Source: Candidatus Omnitrophota bacterium
Lineage (GTDB): Bacteria; Ratteibacteria; UBA8468; MWAK01
DNA length: 21,972 nucleotides
Direction of reading: 5' to 3'
Assembly: GCA_026387085.1 (NCBI GenBank)
Contig: JAPLMK010000085.1
Span: forward strand, 1 to 21,972
Part shown: positions 7,141-14,558 of the stretch, piece by piece
How positions within the stretch are numbered: the stretch's first letter is position 1
Layout: each line of letters opens with the position of its first letter
Position numbers and translations under genes: made by a program
The notes under the pieces: model-generated
The model's input: only the letters and a program-made list of their open reading frames with translations
Database searches by the model: none
What the model was told of the DNA's origin: nothing

Positions 7141-9093
7141 TCACAGCAGTAAAAGATGCCAGGCGGTTGAATCCAGGGGGAGGTCTCCGCGATACATTCT
7201 TAACGAAGTAAAGATTGATTCCGGTTGTTTCAGCAGGGAAAGCGGAACTTCAACCAGAAGTTCTGTTCCGTCTCCGGATAATGTCGCCGGCAGATTACCG
7301 ATTTTGTGCATTCCGTTGTAGGCGAACATGGTGGTCATGTTTGCTGCCGTAAGCCGGATTTTAGGCATTGCCCCGAACGGGATATCTCGTCGAAACCCGA
7401 AGAGATATAAAGAGATTCCGGTCTCACCCGCAAATCTTTTTTTCAGGGAAATCGTAACCAGAAGGTAGTCGTTAGACATGAGGTAAGAGACGCCTTGCAG
7501 ATTGGCTTCAAGTTCCGGCTGTGTGTCAGTTTCGCTGGCGCCGACGTTTTCCATCTTCAGGGCTTTATTCCAGTCCGGGTTTGAAACTATGGGGATTTTT
7601 TTCATCCGGAATTCCGGTATAACGGCGAAGAGTTCGTTCTGTTTGGCAAATGCGGTCCAGAGGTAAGCACGCCCCTTGAGGATACTTTTGAAAAAGAGTG
7701 TGGCCCGGTATTTTTTTTCGGTCTCTTTTGGCGTTAGTGTGAGTTTGGACCATTGGAACTCGCTGTTTTTCAGCCTCGCGGGCGGTAAGAGCGGGAACTC
7801 CGGGTGGTAGTGGTATGGTTTTGGCCAGGCGCCCAGGTGTATTAAGTAAAAGAAGACGCTGGGAGTTGTAATTTTTGAGCCGGCGTTAAGAATAGCGGCG
7901 GAAAGGAAACAGTAGGCGGCCTGGTGGTCCGTGTTGGCATCCGCAGGCATAGTGGCAAAAATCTTCGTCGGTTGGTATTCTTTTAGAACCGTTGTCAGGT
8001 CCGACAGGATATTTTCTCCTTTGTATGGTTTTCGGAAAGAGGGGCTGTTTGGATAAGGAACGGCATTTGCCCGGGTGAGCCCGTTGCGAAAAGACGGCGC
8101 AGTTTGCCAGTACCCATCCCAAATTTTCAGAGTTCCGAAAGCAGGATAGCCCAGAAAAAGGAGGTCTTCTTTTTTCAGGCCCAGGAATGTGGCGGCGGAA
8201 AGTGATTCCTGTTGCCGTTCTTCAGCCATGGCAATATATTGTTTTGGTGTAAGTATAATTCGACCGGTATCAATCTTGAAAGTTACCATGTCATGGTCCC
8301 CGTTAGTCAGAAAGACTATTTTTATAGACGCGCCAACCTCCCGGGCTTTTTGAATTACTCCGCCGGCGCCCAGGATTTCGTCGTCAGGGTGCGGCGCAAG
8401 AATCATAATCCGGTCTTTTGCTTCGATGGATGGTAAATCCGGCATGGTGCGTAATTGTTGCTCCGCCTGGAGTGAGGGGTCTTTTTTTAAGTTGAATAAA
8501 CTGAACGCCTCGGTAATCCCAAAAGAGAAGAAGAGAATCAGGAAAATCAGGTGCAGACCGACAAAAAAATGCAGCGGTTCCGCTTTTCTCGGAACCAGGC
8601 GCAGAGGCATCAGAAAAGGTGTCTGGGTCCGGTATTTAAGGTATTCTTCTCCGAACCGGCGCGCCAGGACTTTTTCTTCGTGGAGACGGATGTAGAGGAG
8701 CAGGAAGAGGCCGGTTCCCGCCGTGGAAAGAACCAGGATGAAGAAGGAATTGGTAATTATGGCCAGCCCCAGGAAGAGCATCAGGTAACCCAGGTACATC
8801 GGGTTTCGGCAGTAACTGTAAATGCCCTCGGTTACCAGCCGGCACGGCGGGTCGCAGAAGGGGATGATGGTTCCCCAGCCCTTGAAGCGAAGGTGCAAGC
8901 AGGAGGAGAGCGTCCAGAAAAGGCCGATGGCAAGAAAAGCCGCGGCGAAAAGAACATCAAATCTCCGGAAAGGCAGAAAATAAGGCAGGCGCTTGTTGAG
9001 GAAGAGGGCCAGATAAACAACCAGGGTAGGTATAATTATCCATTCCCAGATAATGCCCCAGAATACCAGCAGAGTTTTTTTGTTTTGGTTCAT
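7141..9093 (-). CDS. Fusion: ICMT/PEMT-like membrane methyltransferase + PIG-L deacetylase
   Basis: A 650-residue membrane protein. Residues about 1-165 are a multi-pass isoprenylcysteine/phospholipid methyltransferase-like domain: helices near 10-32 and 45-68, then YSYCRNPMYLGYLMLFLG (92-109), another helix, and the closing EEKVLARRFGEEYLKY. A further helix at about 174-195 leads to a PIG-L domain (about 225-430) with APHPDDEILGAGG (His235, Asp237, Asp238; zinc and catalytic site) and PADANTDHQAA (His390). Such deacetylases remove N-acetyl groups from GlcNAc-type sugars. Residues about 505-650 look like an extra beta-sandwich domain (SLYLFGFRR, LLVEVPLSLL). Translation is coupled to the upstream DUF2062 gene by an ATGA overlap at 9090-9093. 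Methylating and deacetylating a membrane glycolipid is an inference. Confidence 0.85.
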   Translation of the reverse strand: MNQNKKTLLVFWGIIWEWIIIPTLVVYLALFLNKRLPYFLPFRRFDVLFAAAFLAIGLFWTLSSCLHLRFKGWGTIIPFCDPPCRLVTEGIYSYCRNPMYLGYLMLFLGLAIITNSFFILVLSTAGTGLFLLLYIRLHEEKVLARRFGEEYLKYRTQTPFLMPLRLVPRKAEPLHFFVGLHLIFLILFFSFGITEAFSLFNLKKDPSLQAEQQLRTMPDLPSIEAKDRIMILAPHPDDEILGAGGVIQKAREVGASIKIVFLTNGDHDMVTFKIDTGRIILTPKQYIAMAEERQQESLSAATFLGLKKEDLLFLGYPAFGTLKIWDGYWQTAPSFRNGLTRANAVPYPNSPSFRKPYKGENILSDLTTVLKEYQPTKIFATMPADANTDHQAAYCFLSAAILNAGSKITTPSVFFYLIHLGAWPKPYHYHPEFPLLPPARLKNSEFQWSKLTLTPKETEKKYRATLFFKSILKGRAYLWTAFAKQNELFAVIPEFRMKKIPIVSNPDWNKALKMENVGASETDTQPELEANLQGVSYLMSNDYLLVTISLKKRFAGETGISLYLFGFRRDIPFGAMPKIRLTAANMTTMFAYNGMHKIGNLPATLSGDGTELLVEVPLSLLKQPESIFTSLRMYRGDLPLDSTAWHLLLL

Positions 9094-9557
9094 ATTTGTT
9101 TTTTGCGCATTTTTTTCCGGCTGGTTGTGATAAGTTTTAAAGCAATCAAGTAAGCGATGCCAGAAACGACAATACCGAGAAACAGACCTCCGATAAATAG
9201 GGTTTCGGCAATTTTGGAAACAATTTTCCAGCTCGGGTGTCTGAAATCAGTCCATTTTAAGAGTTCGGGTTGCCGGCCGAGCAGGAAAGACCCTATTCGG
9301 AAGTCGGCATAACAGATGAAAGGCAACGTTACCAGGTTAGAATACATCTCCAGGCTTAAGACGCTTCCTATTTTATTCAGGCGTAATATGACCGAAAGAA
9401 GAATGGTTATCAGGTTTTGAAAGCCCGTTATGGGTAAACTGCCGATGAATGTGCCCAAGGCGATACTTCCGGCAATTTTTTCCGGCGTGCTGTCACTCCG
9501 GGCAATATTCTTTATGCGTTCCGCGATTTTAATCAGAAAACTTTTTGCGGTTTTCAT
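9090..9557 (-). CDS. DUF2062 membrane protein
   Basis: A 155-residue integral membrane protein of the DUF2062 family, which often accompanies polysaccharide or lipid glycosyltransferases; its biochemical role is not established. The family pattern is clear: TPEKIAGSIALGTFIGSLP, then ITILLSVILRLNKIGSVL and the MYSNLVTLPF segment, with a final hydrophobic helix at about 118-140 and a basic tail (TTSRKKMRKK). Length is normal. It is the middle gene of a three-gene operon: the acetyltransferase upstream ends 3 bases before this start, and the methyltransferase-deacetylase fusion overlaps its stop by ATGA. A scaffolding role for membrane glycan or lipid modification is inferred only from this context. 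Confidence 0.82.
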   Translation of the reverse strand: MKTAKSFLIKIAERIKNIARSDSTPEKIAGSIALGTFIGSLPITGFQNLITILLSVILRLNKIGSVLSLEMYSNLVTLPFICYADFRIGSFLLGRQPELLKWTDFRHPSWKIVSKIAETLFIGGLFLGIVVSGIAYLIALKLITTSRKKMRKKQI

Positions 9558-9560
9558 TAA

Positions 9561-10247
9561 TTAATTTTGTTTTTCATGAAGGGATAATTTTTTTACAAAT
9601 ATTTCGACGCAGACATGTTTGCCGCTCACAAAACTCCAAAAGGTAGATTTATAACGGTAGAATAACCTAAACCCCCATTTTTTGAAAAATTCAATCGCTT
9701 TTTTATTGGTAGAAATGGTGCTCAGATAAATGCCGTGGATGTGTTTTTCCCCTACATATTGAATCCAGGCAGACATCAATTTAGAACCAAGACCCGATTT
9801 TTGATATTCCTTTTCGATGTTTATGTGCAAGTGGGCCGGATATTCATCTTCCGTTTTTGGGTCGCGTTCTCCTTTCATTAAACCGAAAATGACGAATAAT
9901 AGCAGGGGAAATATTTGAAAAATTTTTTTATAGCGTCCGCAAACAAATTTTGCTAATATCGTTGACAAAAATAACTGAAACGTTTTTTTCCGGAACCGCC
10001 GGGGTTTTAGCGAGCCCATAATATAACCGACTACTATTCCGTTTAAATCCGCAACAATGATGGATTCGGGCTCAAACCGCGTGTAATAAAGAGTTAAGAT
10101 GTCAGCAAGCAGGTTTTTATCTATCCGGGTGCGTTTCGGCATTGCGCCTTGGAAGGCAGTGTTACACGCAACCTCTCTAACCCGGCGCGCATCCCCCAAC
10201 GTAAATTTTCTTATTGAAATATGGGAGGATGGTGTCTGGAGATTCAT
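9561..10247 (-). CDS. GNAT N-acetyltransferase with hydrophobic insert
   Basis: A 228-residue GNAT-fold acetyltransferase. The acetyl-CoA motif is EYQKSGLGSKLM (147-158, the Q/RxxGxG/A pyrophosphate loop), followed by IYLSTISTNKKAIEFFKKWGF (173-193), the usual beta5/alpha4 segment. Between beta4 (IVVGYIMGS) and the motif A strand (AHLHINI) lies about 50 extra residues (83-132) with a basic, hydrophobic stretch (FQLFLSTILAK, IFPLLLFVIFGLM) that could lie on a membrane; most GNATs lack it. GGGG lies before ATG 10247. It is first in an operon with DUF2062 and a PIG-L fusion, so it may re-acetylate or tailor the same amino-sugar or lipid; this is inferred. The gene is AT-rich (about 30% GC in one 60-base row) relative to the window's flanks. 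Confidence 0.8.
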   Translation of the reverse strand: MNLQTPSSHISIRKFTLGDARRVREVACNTAFQGAMPKRTRIDKNLLADILTLYYTRFEPESIIVADLNGIVVGYIMGSLKPRRFRKKTFQLFLSTILAKFVCGRYKKIFQIFPLLLFVIFGLMKGERDPKTEDEYPAHLHINIEKEYQKSGLGSKLMSAWIQYVGEKHIHGIYLSTISTNKKAIEFFKKWGFRLFYRYKSTFWSFVSGKHVCVEIFVKKLSLHEKQN

Positions 10248-10457
10248 AATGAAATTCCCCTTGTTGAAACGGGTACGCTTGAGGATACGCTTTCAGAAAA
10301 ACCGAATCGGTAAACTTACGTTTAATATGATAGCATATAACGTTAAATTATGGATGCGTTCTGTGGGGCGGGTGTATGCTATACAGGGATGGCTTTCAGG
10401 TAATTTTTTGCGCCAAGAAAATAGAATCAGAACCTACCGTAAACCACTGCGCAATAA

Positions 10458-11009
10458 TTAAGCGCTGACTTTCACGCTTCGGCGATACTGAAGAATTGCC
10501 ATGAATGCAAGCAGCAGCATGGGCATACCCAAGGCCACCGGCAACACCTGCCCGGGATTGAGATTTTTCTTGGGTTTAACCTCAAACCGCGTGAGGGAAC
10601 TGGCGATGGGTTTTTCCTGTTCGGCAATATTCGCAATTACCGCCAAAGTATAAGTTCCGGCTTTGACAAAGTGAATTTTCCATTTCAGCGGTAACGTTTG
10701 TTCCGCATCGATGGAGCCGATGTATAAACCTTTTTCTGCACTCCAATCCTCCAGATCTACCGGCAATTTATTTTCCGTATCAACCATCGACAGGTAGGTG
10801 GTGATGTCGCTAATTGGCTTCTTGGTGTGGTTGGTAATTTGACCGACAATAGTTATATAATCCCCGGCTATACCATTTAAATTTCTGGCCGATAAGATTG
10901 TTATGTCAAGCGAATCCGAGCCTGAAACATTTTTAGCAAAAGCCGCTTGGGCGAAAAAAAATCCGCCGAACAATAGTATGATTGCAACAATTCCTTTAAT
11001 GTTATTCAT
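10458..11009 (-). CDS. ABC-associated membrane-anchored Ig-like protein
   Basis: A 183-residue protein with a signal peptide (IVAIILLFGGFFFAQAAFA, cleavage near 25) and a C-terminal transmembrane anchor (about 152-172, PVALGMPMLLLAFMAIL) followed by a short basic tail. The middle is a single beta-sandwich-like domain with GDYITIVGQITNHTKKPISD and AGTYTLAVIANI, resembling NEW3/CARDB-type domains. No catalytic motif is seen. Its start overlaps the ABC permease stop by 8 bases (11002-11009), so it is the last gene of the ABC operon and translationally coupled. A periplasm-facing partner or substrate adaptor of the transporter is inferred. Confidence 0.72.
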   Translation of the reverse strand: MNNIKGIVAIILLFGGFFFAQAAFAKNVSGSDSLDITILSARNLNGIAGDYITIVGQITNHTKKPISDITTYLSMVDTENKLPVDLEDWSAEKGLYIGSIDAEQTLPLKWKIHFVKAGTYTLAVIANIAEQEKPIASSLTRFEVKPKKNLNPGQVLPVALGMPMLLLAFMAILQYRRSVKVSA

Positions 11010-11772
11010 CTTTTACAATGCCCCTGCGTTTAAATTGTCGGATACTTATCATTAAAACCGCAAAAGCCACTGCGCAAAATACCAGCAGCGGGATTAAGTA
11101 TTGCATATTTTGCGGTAGCCGCATATGATAATCAACCAAAACGTTGTCCAAGGAAGCAAATATTGCCTCAATCGGATTGATTTTGCCGAAAAGTTCCGCG
11201 ACACTGTTGGTTTTAAGCGTAGACGAAAACAGCGCCGGCACCGCCAGGGCAAGTAAAATAATAAGCGCTGTGCTCAAAGTATTTTTGCTGGAACGAAACA
11301 GCAGGGAAATAGCTGAAATAAGCATGCTAAATCCAAACACGGCCAGGGTTCCGAGAAGCAATGCATAGCTTAAAAACGCACCGGTCAAATGTGTGCTGGC
11401 AGAAGTTACCAGGATGTAGGGCGCAGATACCAGAAAAACAAACAACCATAAGGTAACCACATAAAAAATCTTTCCCCACACTACCTCATAAGGGGTTATC
11501 GGAGCCAAAAAAAGGCTTTCAGCGGTATCTTTTTCAAATTCGCCGGCAAGCGTTGAAGAGGCGTCAATGGTAACAATAAGCAGTCCCACACCAATAATAA
11601 TTTTACTTAATAACCACAAAAGTTCGGTCTGATCGAGTAAACTTAACTCTTTATTGGTCAAAAGCAAATAGCTGGTAAAACTGAACAGCAGGGAAGCAAC
11701 CAAGAGCCATACGGTGCTTTTCCAAGTGTAAAGCTCCTCCCTGACTTCTTTCAGCCAAATGAATTTAATCAT
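11002..11772 (-). CDS. ABC-2 type transporter permease
   Basis: A 256-residue polytopic protein with about six transmembrane helices, the layout of ABC-2 permeases. After a cytoplasmic amphipathic start (FIWLKEVREELYTWKST) comes helix 1, then a segment with AGEFEKDTAESLFLAPITPYEVVWGK, which matches the ABC-2 pattern 'E.e.gT.e.ll..P.s..ei..gK' between helices 2 and 3, followed by four more helices. It has no ATPase motif and works with the ATPase encoded just upstream, whose stop overlaps this start by 8 bases (11765-11772). The substrate is unknown. The gene is AT-richer than the window's flanks (45% GC in the row at 11521). Confidence 0.88.
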   Translation of the reverse strand: MIKFIWLKEVREELYTWKSTVWLLVASLLFSFTSYLLLTNKELSLLDQTELLWLLSKIIIGVGLLIVTIDASSTLAGEFEKDTAESLFLAPITPYEVVWGKIFYVVTLWLFVFLVSAPYILVTSASTHLTGAFLSYALLLGTLAVFGFSMLISAISLLFRSSKNTLSTALIILLALAVPALFSSTLKTNSVAELFGKINPIEAIFASLDNVLVDYHMRLPQNMQYLIPLLVFCAVAFAVLMISIRQFKRRGIVKDE

Positions 11773-12490
11773 TGTTTTTAGTCAAGAGGAAGAAAATGTC
11801 TTTCAGGCTGCTTTCCTGGCGGTGAACCTGTTGCTGTAGTTCGGAAATGGTACCGGAAGCAATGAGCCGGCCGTGATTGATAATAACTATGCGCGAACAG
11901 AGCGCGGAAACCTCAGGGAGCAAATGCGAGGAAAAAAGAATTGTTACTCCCTGCCGGTTCAAGTTTTGCAGAAATTTTTGAATATCTTCCTGGCCCTGCG
12001 GGTCAAGCCCCAAAGTCGGCTCATCCAAAAACAATATTTTGGGATTATTGATGAGGGCCCGCGCCAAGGCCAACCGTTGTTTCATTCCACGCGAGTAGGT
12101 GCCGATTTTGCTGTTTTTGCGGTCAGACAAACGTACCTGATCCAACAAATTGTTTGTTGTTTTTTTGCAGTCAGCAATATCATACAGCCGGGCAAAAAAG
12201 ATTAAATATTCTTCAGCCGTCATCCAGTCATAAAAACCACGGCTTTCCGGAACAACGCCAATAGACCGCGCGATATCGGTTTTGCGGTCAGATGATAAAC
12301 CGGCAATGGTGATTTCGCCGCTGTCCGGCGGGAGCATTCCGGTAAGCATGCGGATGGTGGTGGTTTTGCCGGCGCCGTTCGGCCCCAAAAATCCCAGAAA
12401 TTCACCCTGAACAATTTCCAGCGTCAGATTCTCCACGGCTTGAATTGAACCGTAGGACTTATTTAAATTTTTAGCCGATAGAATATTCAT
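11765..12490 (-). CDS. ABC transporter ATP-binding protein
   Basis: A 241-residue ABC-2-family ATPase. Walker A is GPNGAGKTT (36-44), the signature region is TYSRGMKQRLALARAL, and Walker B is ILFLDEPTLGLDP; the Q-loop and switch His (FSSHLLPEV) are also present, so it should be active. A longer reading from TTG 12529 is possible, but ATG 12490 is chosen because it overlaps the stop of the upstream small gene as ATGA (12487-12490) and begins MNILSAKNLNKSYG, the normal first strand. It powers the permease encoded immediately downstream. The family suggests export or membrane remodelling over import, as no substrate-binding protein is adjacent. Confidence 0.92.
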   Translation of the reverse strand: MNILSAKNLNKSYGSIQAVENLTLEIVQGEFLGFLGPNGAGKTTTIRMLTGMLPPDSGEITIAGLSSDRKTDIARSIGVVPESRGFYDWMTAEEYLIFFARLYDIADCKKTTNNLLDQVRLSDRKNSKIGTYSRGMKQRLALARALINNPKILFLDEPTLGLDPQGQEDIQKFLQNLNRQGVTILFSSHLLPEVSALCSRIVIINHGRLIASGTISELQQQVHRQESSLKDIFFLLTKNND

Positions 12491-12687
12491 GGTTTTCGGT
12501 TGCGGGGATGTTTGGGTGGCGCCTGCCAAAATAAATTAATAAAAAAACTGGAAAGACCGATGATGATTAAAAACCAACTGACAAAAAAATTTATAGATTC
12601 TTGACTGTCGGGCACATCATAAAAGTATCTCAGATATAGTCCCGCTGCGATGACAGCCAATGAAATAAAAAGAAATATTTGCTTCAT
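12487..12687 (-). CDS. Small two-helix membrane protein in ABC operon
   Basis: A 66-residue protein with two predicted transmembrane helices (about 3-20 and 34-53) joined by a short acidic loop (YDVPDSQESIN), and a basic C-terminal tail (PKHPRNRKP). Family not recognised. It begins at the base right after the stop of the upstream PsbP-like gene (12688) and its TGA overlaps the ABC ATPase start as ATGA, so it is locked into the operon by translational coupling. This supports it being a real gene despite its size. It may be a small transporter subunit or stabiliser; that is inferred from position only. Confidence 0.7.
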   Translation of the reverse strand: MKQIFLFISLAVIAAGLYLRYFYDVPDSQESINFFVSWFLIIIGLSSFFINLFWQAPPKHPRNRKP

Positions 12688-13302
12688 CTATTTATTTTTC
12701 CAAGCAAAACTGCTGGCTGCGGCGATAAATACGGGCGATACCAGAACAAATTTGTCCCGTTTGACATTCAGGGTTATTACTGCGGCATTGTCCAGTCCGG
12801 CAATGTATGTTTTGCTGGTTGTCAAAAACTGTCCATGATCCGTACTGTTAAAGGTTAATTCGTAGGCCTCGTTGTTGTTTACCGTTAGTTTCTTATAATC
12901 TTTCCGTACATAATCACCCAGGGACTTTTTCAATAATGGCTCTCTCTGGCTGAGAATAAAGAGCTCCAACGTTGAGTTATCAGGAACGTCAAGCAACTCA
13001 ATAGTACCGTTGCCCTCCGGAAATGTTAAAACATAACTGCCCGCATTTTGTCCGCTCCGCACTTGCCAATCGCGCGGTACGGTAAATGCATAATAATTTT
13101 CCTTAATATCTTTATTGATATAATCGTTAAATTGAACCGGCTGGTTGTTTATCGGTATCGGCTCTGCGCCTTGCGGTTTTTGAGAAACCGGATTGATCGC
13201 GGCGCTTTTCCTTTTTCCAGCCAGCGGACCAAAGGAAAATAACGCTAGGACAACGAGTGCAACAATAGTAAATAGGATAAAGATAACAATTTTCTTATTC
13301 AT
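12688..13302 (-). CDS. Membrane-anchored PsbP/DUF1795-like protein
   Basis: A 204-residue protein with an N-terminal anchor or uncleaved signal (IVIFILFTIVALVVLALFSF), a linker rich in Pro and Gln, and a C-terminal domain (about 65-203) in the PsbP-like style: YYAFTVPRDWQVR, then GSYVLTFPEGNGTIEL, EAYELTF, KTYIAG and a final AAASSFAW. Family membership is judged by pattern alone. GTG 13305 and ATG 13302 are adjacent candidates; ATG 13302 is taken. No strong Shine-Dalgarno is visible, and a plausible promoter at 13318-13346 would give a leader of only about 9 bases. It is the first gene of the five-gene ABC operon. A periplasm-facing sensor or substrate-contact role is a guess. Confidence 0.65.
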   Translation of the reverse strand: MNKKIVIFILFTIVALVVLALFSFGPLAGKRKSAAINPVSQKPQGAEPIPINNQPVQFNDYINKDIKENYYAFTVPRDWQVRSGQNAGSYVLTFPEGNGTIELLDVPDNSTLELFILSQREPLLKKSLGDYVRKDYKKLTVNNNEAYELTFNSTDHGQFLTTSKTYIAGLDNAAVITLNVKRDKFVLVSPVFIAAASSFAWKNK

Positions 13303-13317
13303 CACGCTTATTTTTTT

Positions 13318-13346
13318 ATTTTAACACAACGAGATTTGTCTTACAA
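13318..13346 (-). promoter_or_regulatory. Promoter candidate for the ABC operon
   Basis: On the minus strand TTGTAA (13341-13346, 4/6 to TTGACA) and TAAAAT (13318-13323, 5/6 to TATAAT) are 17 bases apart. It lies directly after the terminator of the upstream ompH-like gene and before the first ABC operon gene. Confidence 0.5.
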
Positions 13347-13349
13347 CAA

Positions 13350-13370
13350 AGGGGGTAAATTTCACCCCCT
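13350..13370 (-). terminator. Terminator after the OmpH/Skp gene
   Basis: AGGGGGT (13350-13356) and ACCCCCT (13364-13370) form a perfect 7-bp GC-rich stem with a 7-base loop, 28 bases past the ompH-like stop. On the minus strand it is followed by TTTGTTGT, a short U-rich tract. It separates this gene from the ABC operon. Confidence 0.65.
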
Positions 13371-13397
13371 GTTTTGTGCGCCACTTAAAGAAAAAAG

Positions 13398-13943
13398 TTA
13401 TTTCTTCGGAGGGGCCGGTTTGTTGTTTAAATAAGCAATCACCTGGTCGGTCAAGTCCGTCATTTCCGGCGAGTAAAGAACCGCTTCCTTGTTAATTACG
13501 ACGGAGTAACCTTCCTTTTTGGCCAGTTCTCCGGTTGCCGCATTAATCTCTTTTACCCGGGCATCAACCAACTCGCGATTTTTCTGTTGAAGTTCCTGGT
13601 AGATTTTTTGTTGAAGATTAAGGATATCTTGCTTCTTCTTTTCAATCTCTGTTTTTATTTTGTCCGTCTCTTCTTTCTTCATGACCGTACCCTGCTTGTC
13701 CAACTTGTCCAGCAGGACCTTAATTTCTTTGTCGGCCGCGTCTGCTTTTTTTTGAACATCTCCCTGGCGCTGAGTTTTAATTTTATCAAATTCCGCCTGA
13801 GTTTCCGTTACCTTGCTGTAATTGGAAAAAATCTTATTAACATCCACAACGCCAATCTTTACATCTTCGGCCCGGCCCACTCCTTTTGCAAGCAGCAATC
13901 CGATAACCACCAACAACCCGACCCACGTAATTCTTCTCACCAT
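13398..13943 (-). CDS. OmpH/Skp family periplasmic chaperone
   Basis: A 181-residue protein with the Skp/OmpH layout: signal peptide (WVGLLVVIGLLLAKGVGRA, cleavage near residue 25), the conserved first strand VKIGVVDVNKIFSNYSK, a long charged coiled coil (about 45-130, rich in K, Q, D and E), and the closing strand GYSVVINKEAVLYSP with a helix LTDQVIAYLN. Skp trimers hold unfolded outer membrane proteins in the periplasm, so the gene argues for a diderm cell. The initiator may be ATG 13943 or the GTG immediately after it: AAAGGAGG sits only one base from the ATG and four from the GTG. The tail APPKK is typical. It appears to be a single-gene unit ended by the hairpin at 13350-13370. Confidence 0.88.
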   Translation of the reverse strand: MVRRITWVGLLVVIGLLLAKGVGRAEDVKIGVVDVNKIFSNYSKVTETQAEFDKIKTQRQGDVQKKADAADKEIKVLLDKLDKQGTVMKKEETDKIKTEIEKKKQDILNLQQKIYQELQQKNRELVDARVKEINAATGELAKKEGYSVVINKEAVLYSPEMTDLTDQVIAYLNNKPAPPKK

Positions 13944-14086
13944 TCCTCCTTTAAATTAACATCTTTTAATTGTTTCGAAACATCCGAGACGGCATGAAGT
14001 TGAACGATTAGGCAGAAACTATTTGAGGGTCTATGACCACTGGAACCTCAATACGGATGATTTTAAGGTTCCGTAATTTCGAACTG

Positions 14087-14125
14087 CTCCCTGCCGCCCA
14101 ATCTGGAGGAATGGGCGGCAGGGAG
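14087..14125. repeat. Perfect 14-bp GC-rich inverted repeat
   Basis: CTCCCTGCCGCCCA (14087-14100) and its exact complement (14112-14125) enclose an 11-base loop. TTTT follows on the + strand, but the nearby genes are all on the minus strand, where no U-run follows. It may end the transcript of the gene at 14163-14498 or shield RNA from decay. A smaller inverted repeat, GGAACCT/AGGTTCC, lies next to it at 14042-14072. Confidence 0.6.
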
Positions 14126-14162
14126 TTTTGCCATAGATACAAGGAACAGAAGCACTCTTCTG

Positions 14163-14498
14163 TTATTTCTTCAGCTTCTCTTTTTTAACATATACAGCAT
14201 GATTCTTTCCGTCAGCCAATACCTTGTAACCAATTTCTACGTTCTCACCGACCTTAAGTTCCTTAACCAGTTTCATGGGCCCCTTAAAGGTCATTTCACC
14301 GGCGGCATTCGCTTCTTTCAGGCTGAAGGATTCTGTCTTTACGTCCACAGCGGTAATTATGCCTTTGGCGGTTGTCAGTTTAACTTCAACCTTCTTAACC
14401 GGAGTAGCTTTTGGAGCCGGAGCCACTGCAGCATACGCGGCAACTCCCAAAACTGCAAAAGCCGCCAACGCCATAACCACTAATCCAATTTTTTTCAT
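14163..14498 (-). CDS. Small secreted OB-like protein (DUF5666/DUF1344-like)
   Basis: A 111-residue exported protein: signal peptide MKKIGLVVMALAAFAVLGVAAYA (cleavage near residue 23), a Pro/Ala/Lys linker, then a compact beta domain with AKGIITAVDVKTESFSLKE and LKVGENVEIGYKVLADGKNHAVYV. The pattern 'G.i..vD....tftl' plus 'l.vGd.V.v.Y...dG...a' resembles small OB-fold periplasmic proteins (DUF5666 or DUF1344), which is a tentative match. GGGGGTGAG precedes ATG 14498. It lies 60 bases past the anti-sigma gene in the same direction, so it could belong to the sigma factor operon or its regulon; the sequence does not prove that. Confidence 0.6.
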   Translation of the reverse strand: MKKIGLVVMALAAFAVLGVAAYAAVAPAPKATPVKKVEVKLTTAKGIITAVDVKTESFSLKEANAAGEMTFKGPMKLVKELKVGENVEIGYKVLADGKNHAVYVKKEKLKK

Positions 14499-14558
14499 CT
14501 TTTGCTCACCCCCTTTCAGTTCGTTTAATCTATTAGTGTACAGCAGGAGTGAAAAGGT

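Noticed and set aside
8551..9153. 200-codon + strand frame
   Set aside because: It is antisense to the methyltransferase domain, has low-complexity Gln/Glu/Arg composition and no ribosome site.
10099..10461. 120-codon + strand frame
   Set aside because: It is half antisense to the GNAT gene and half intergenic, with a basic random-looking composition and no ribosome site.
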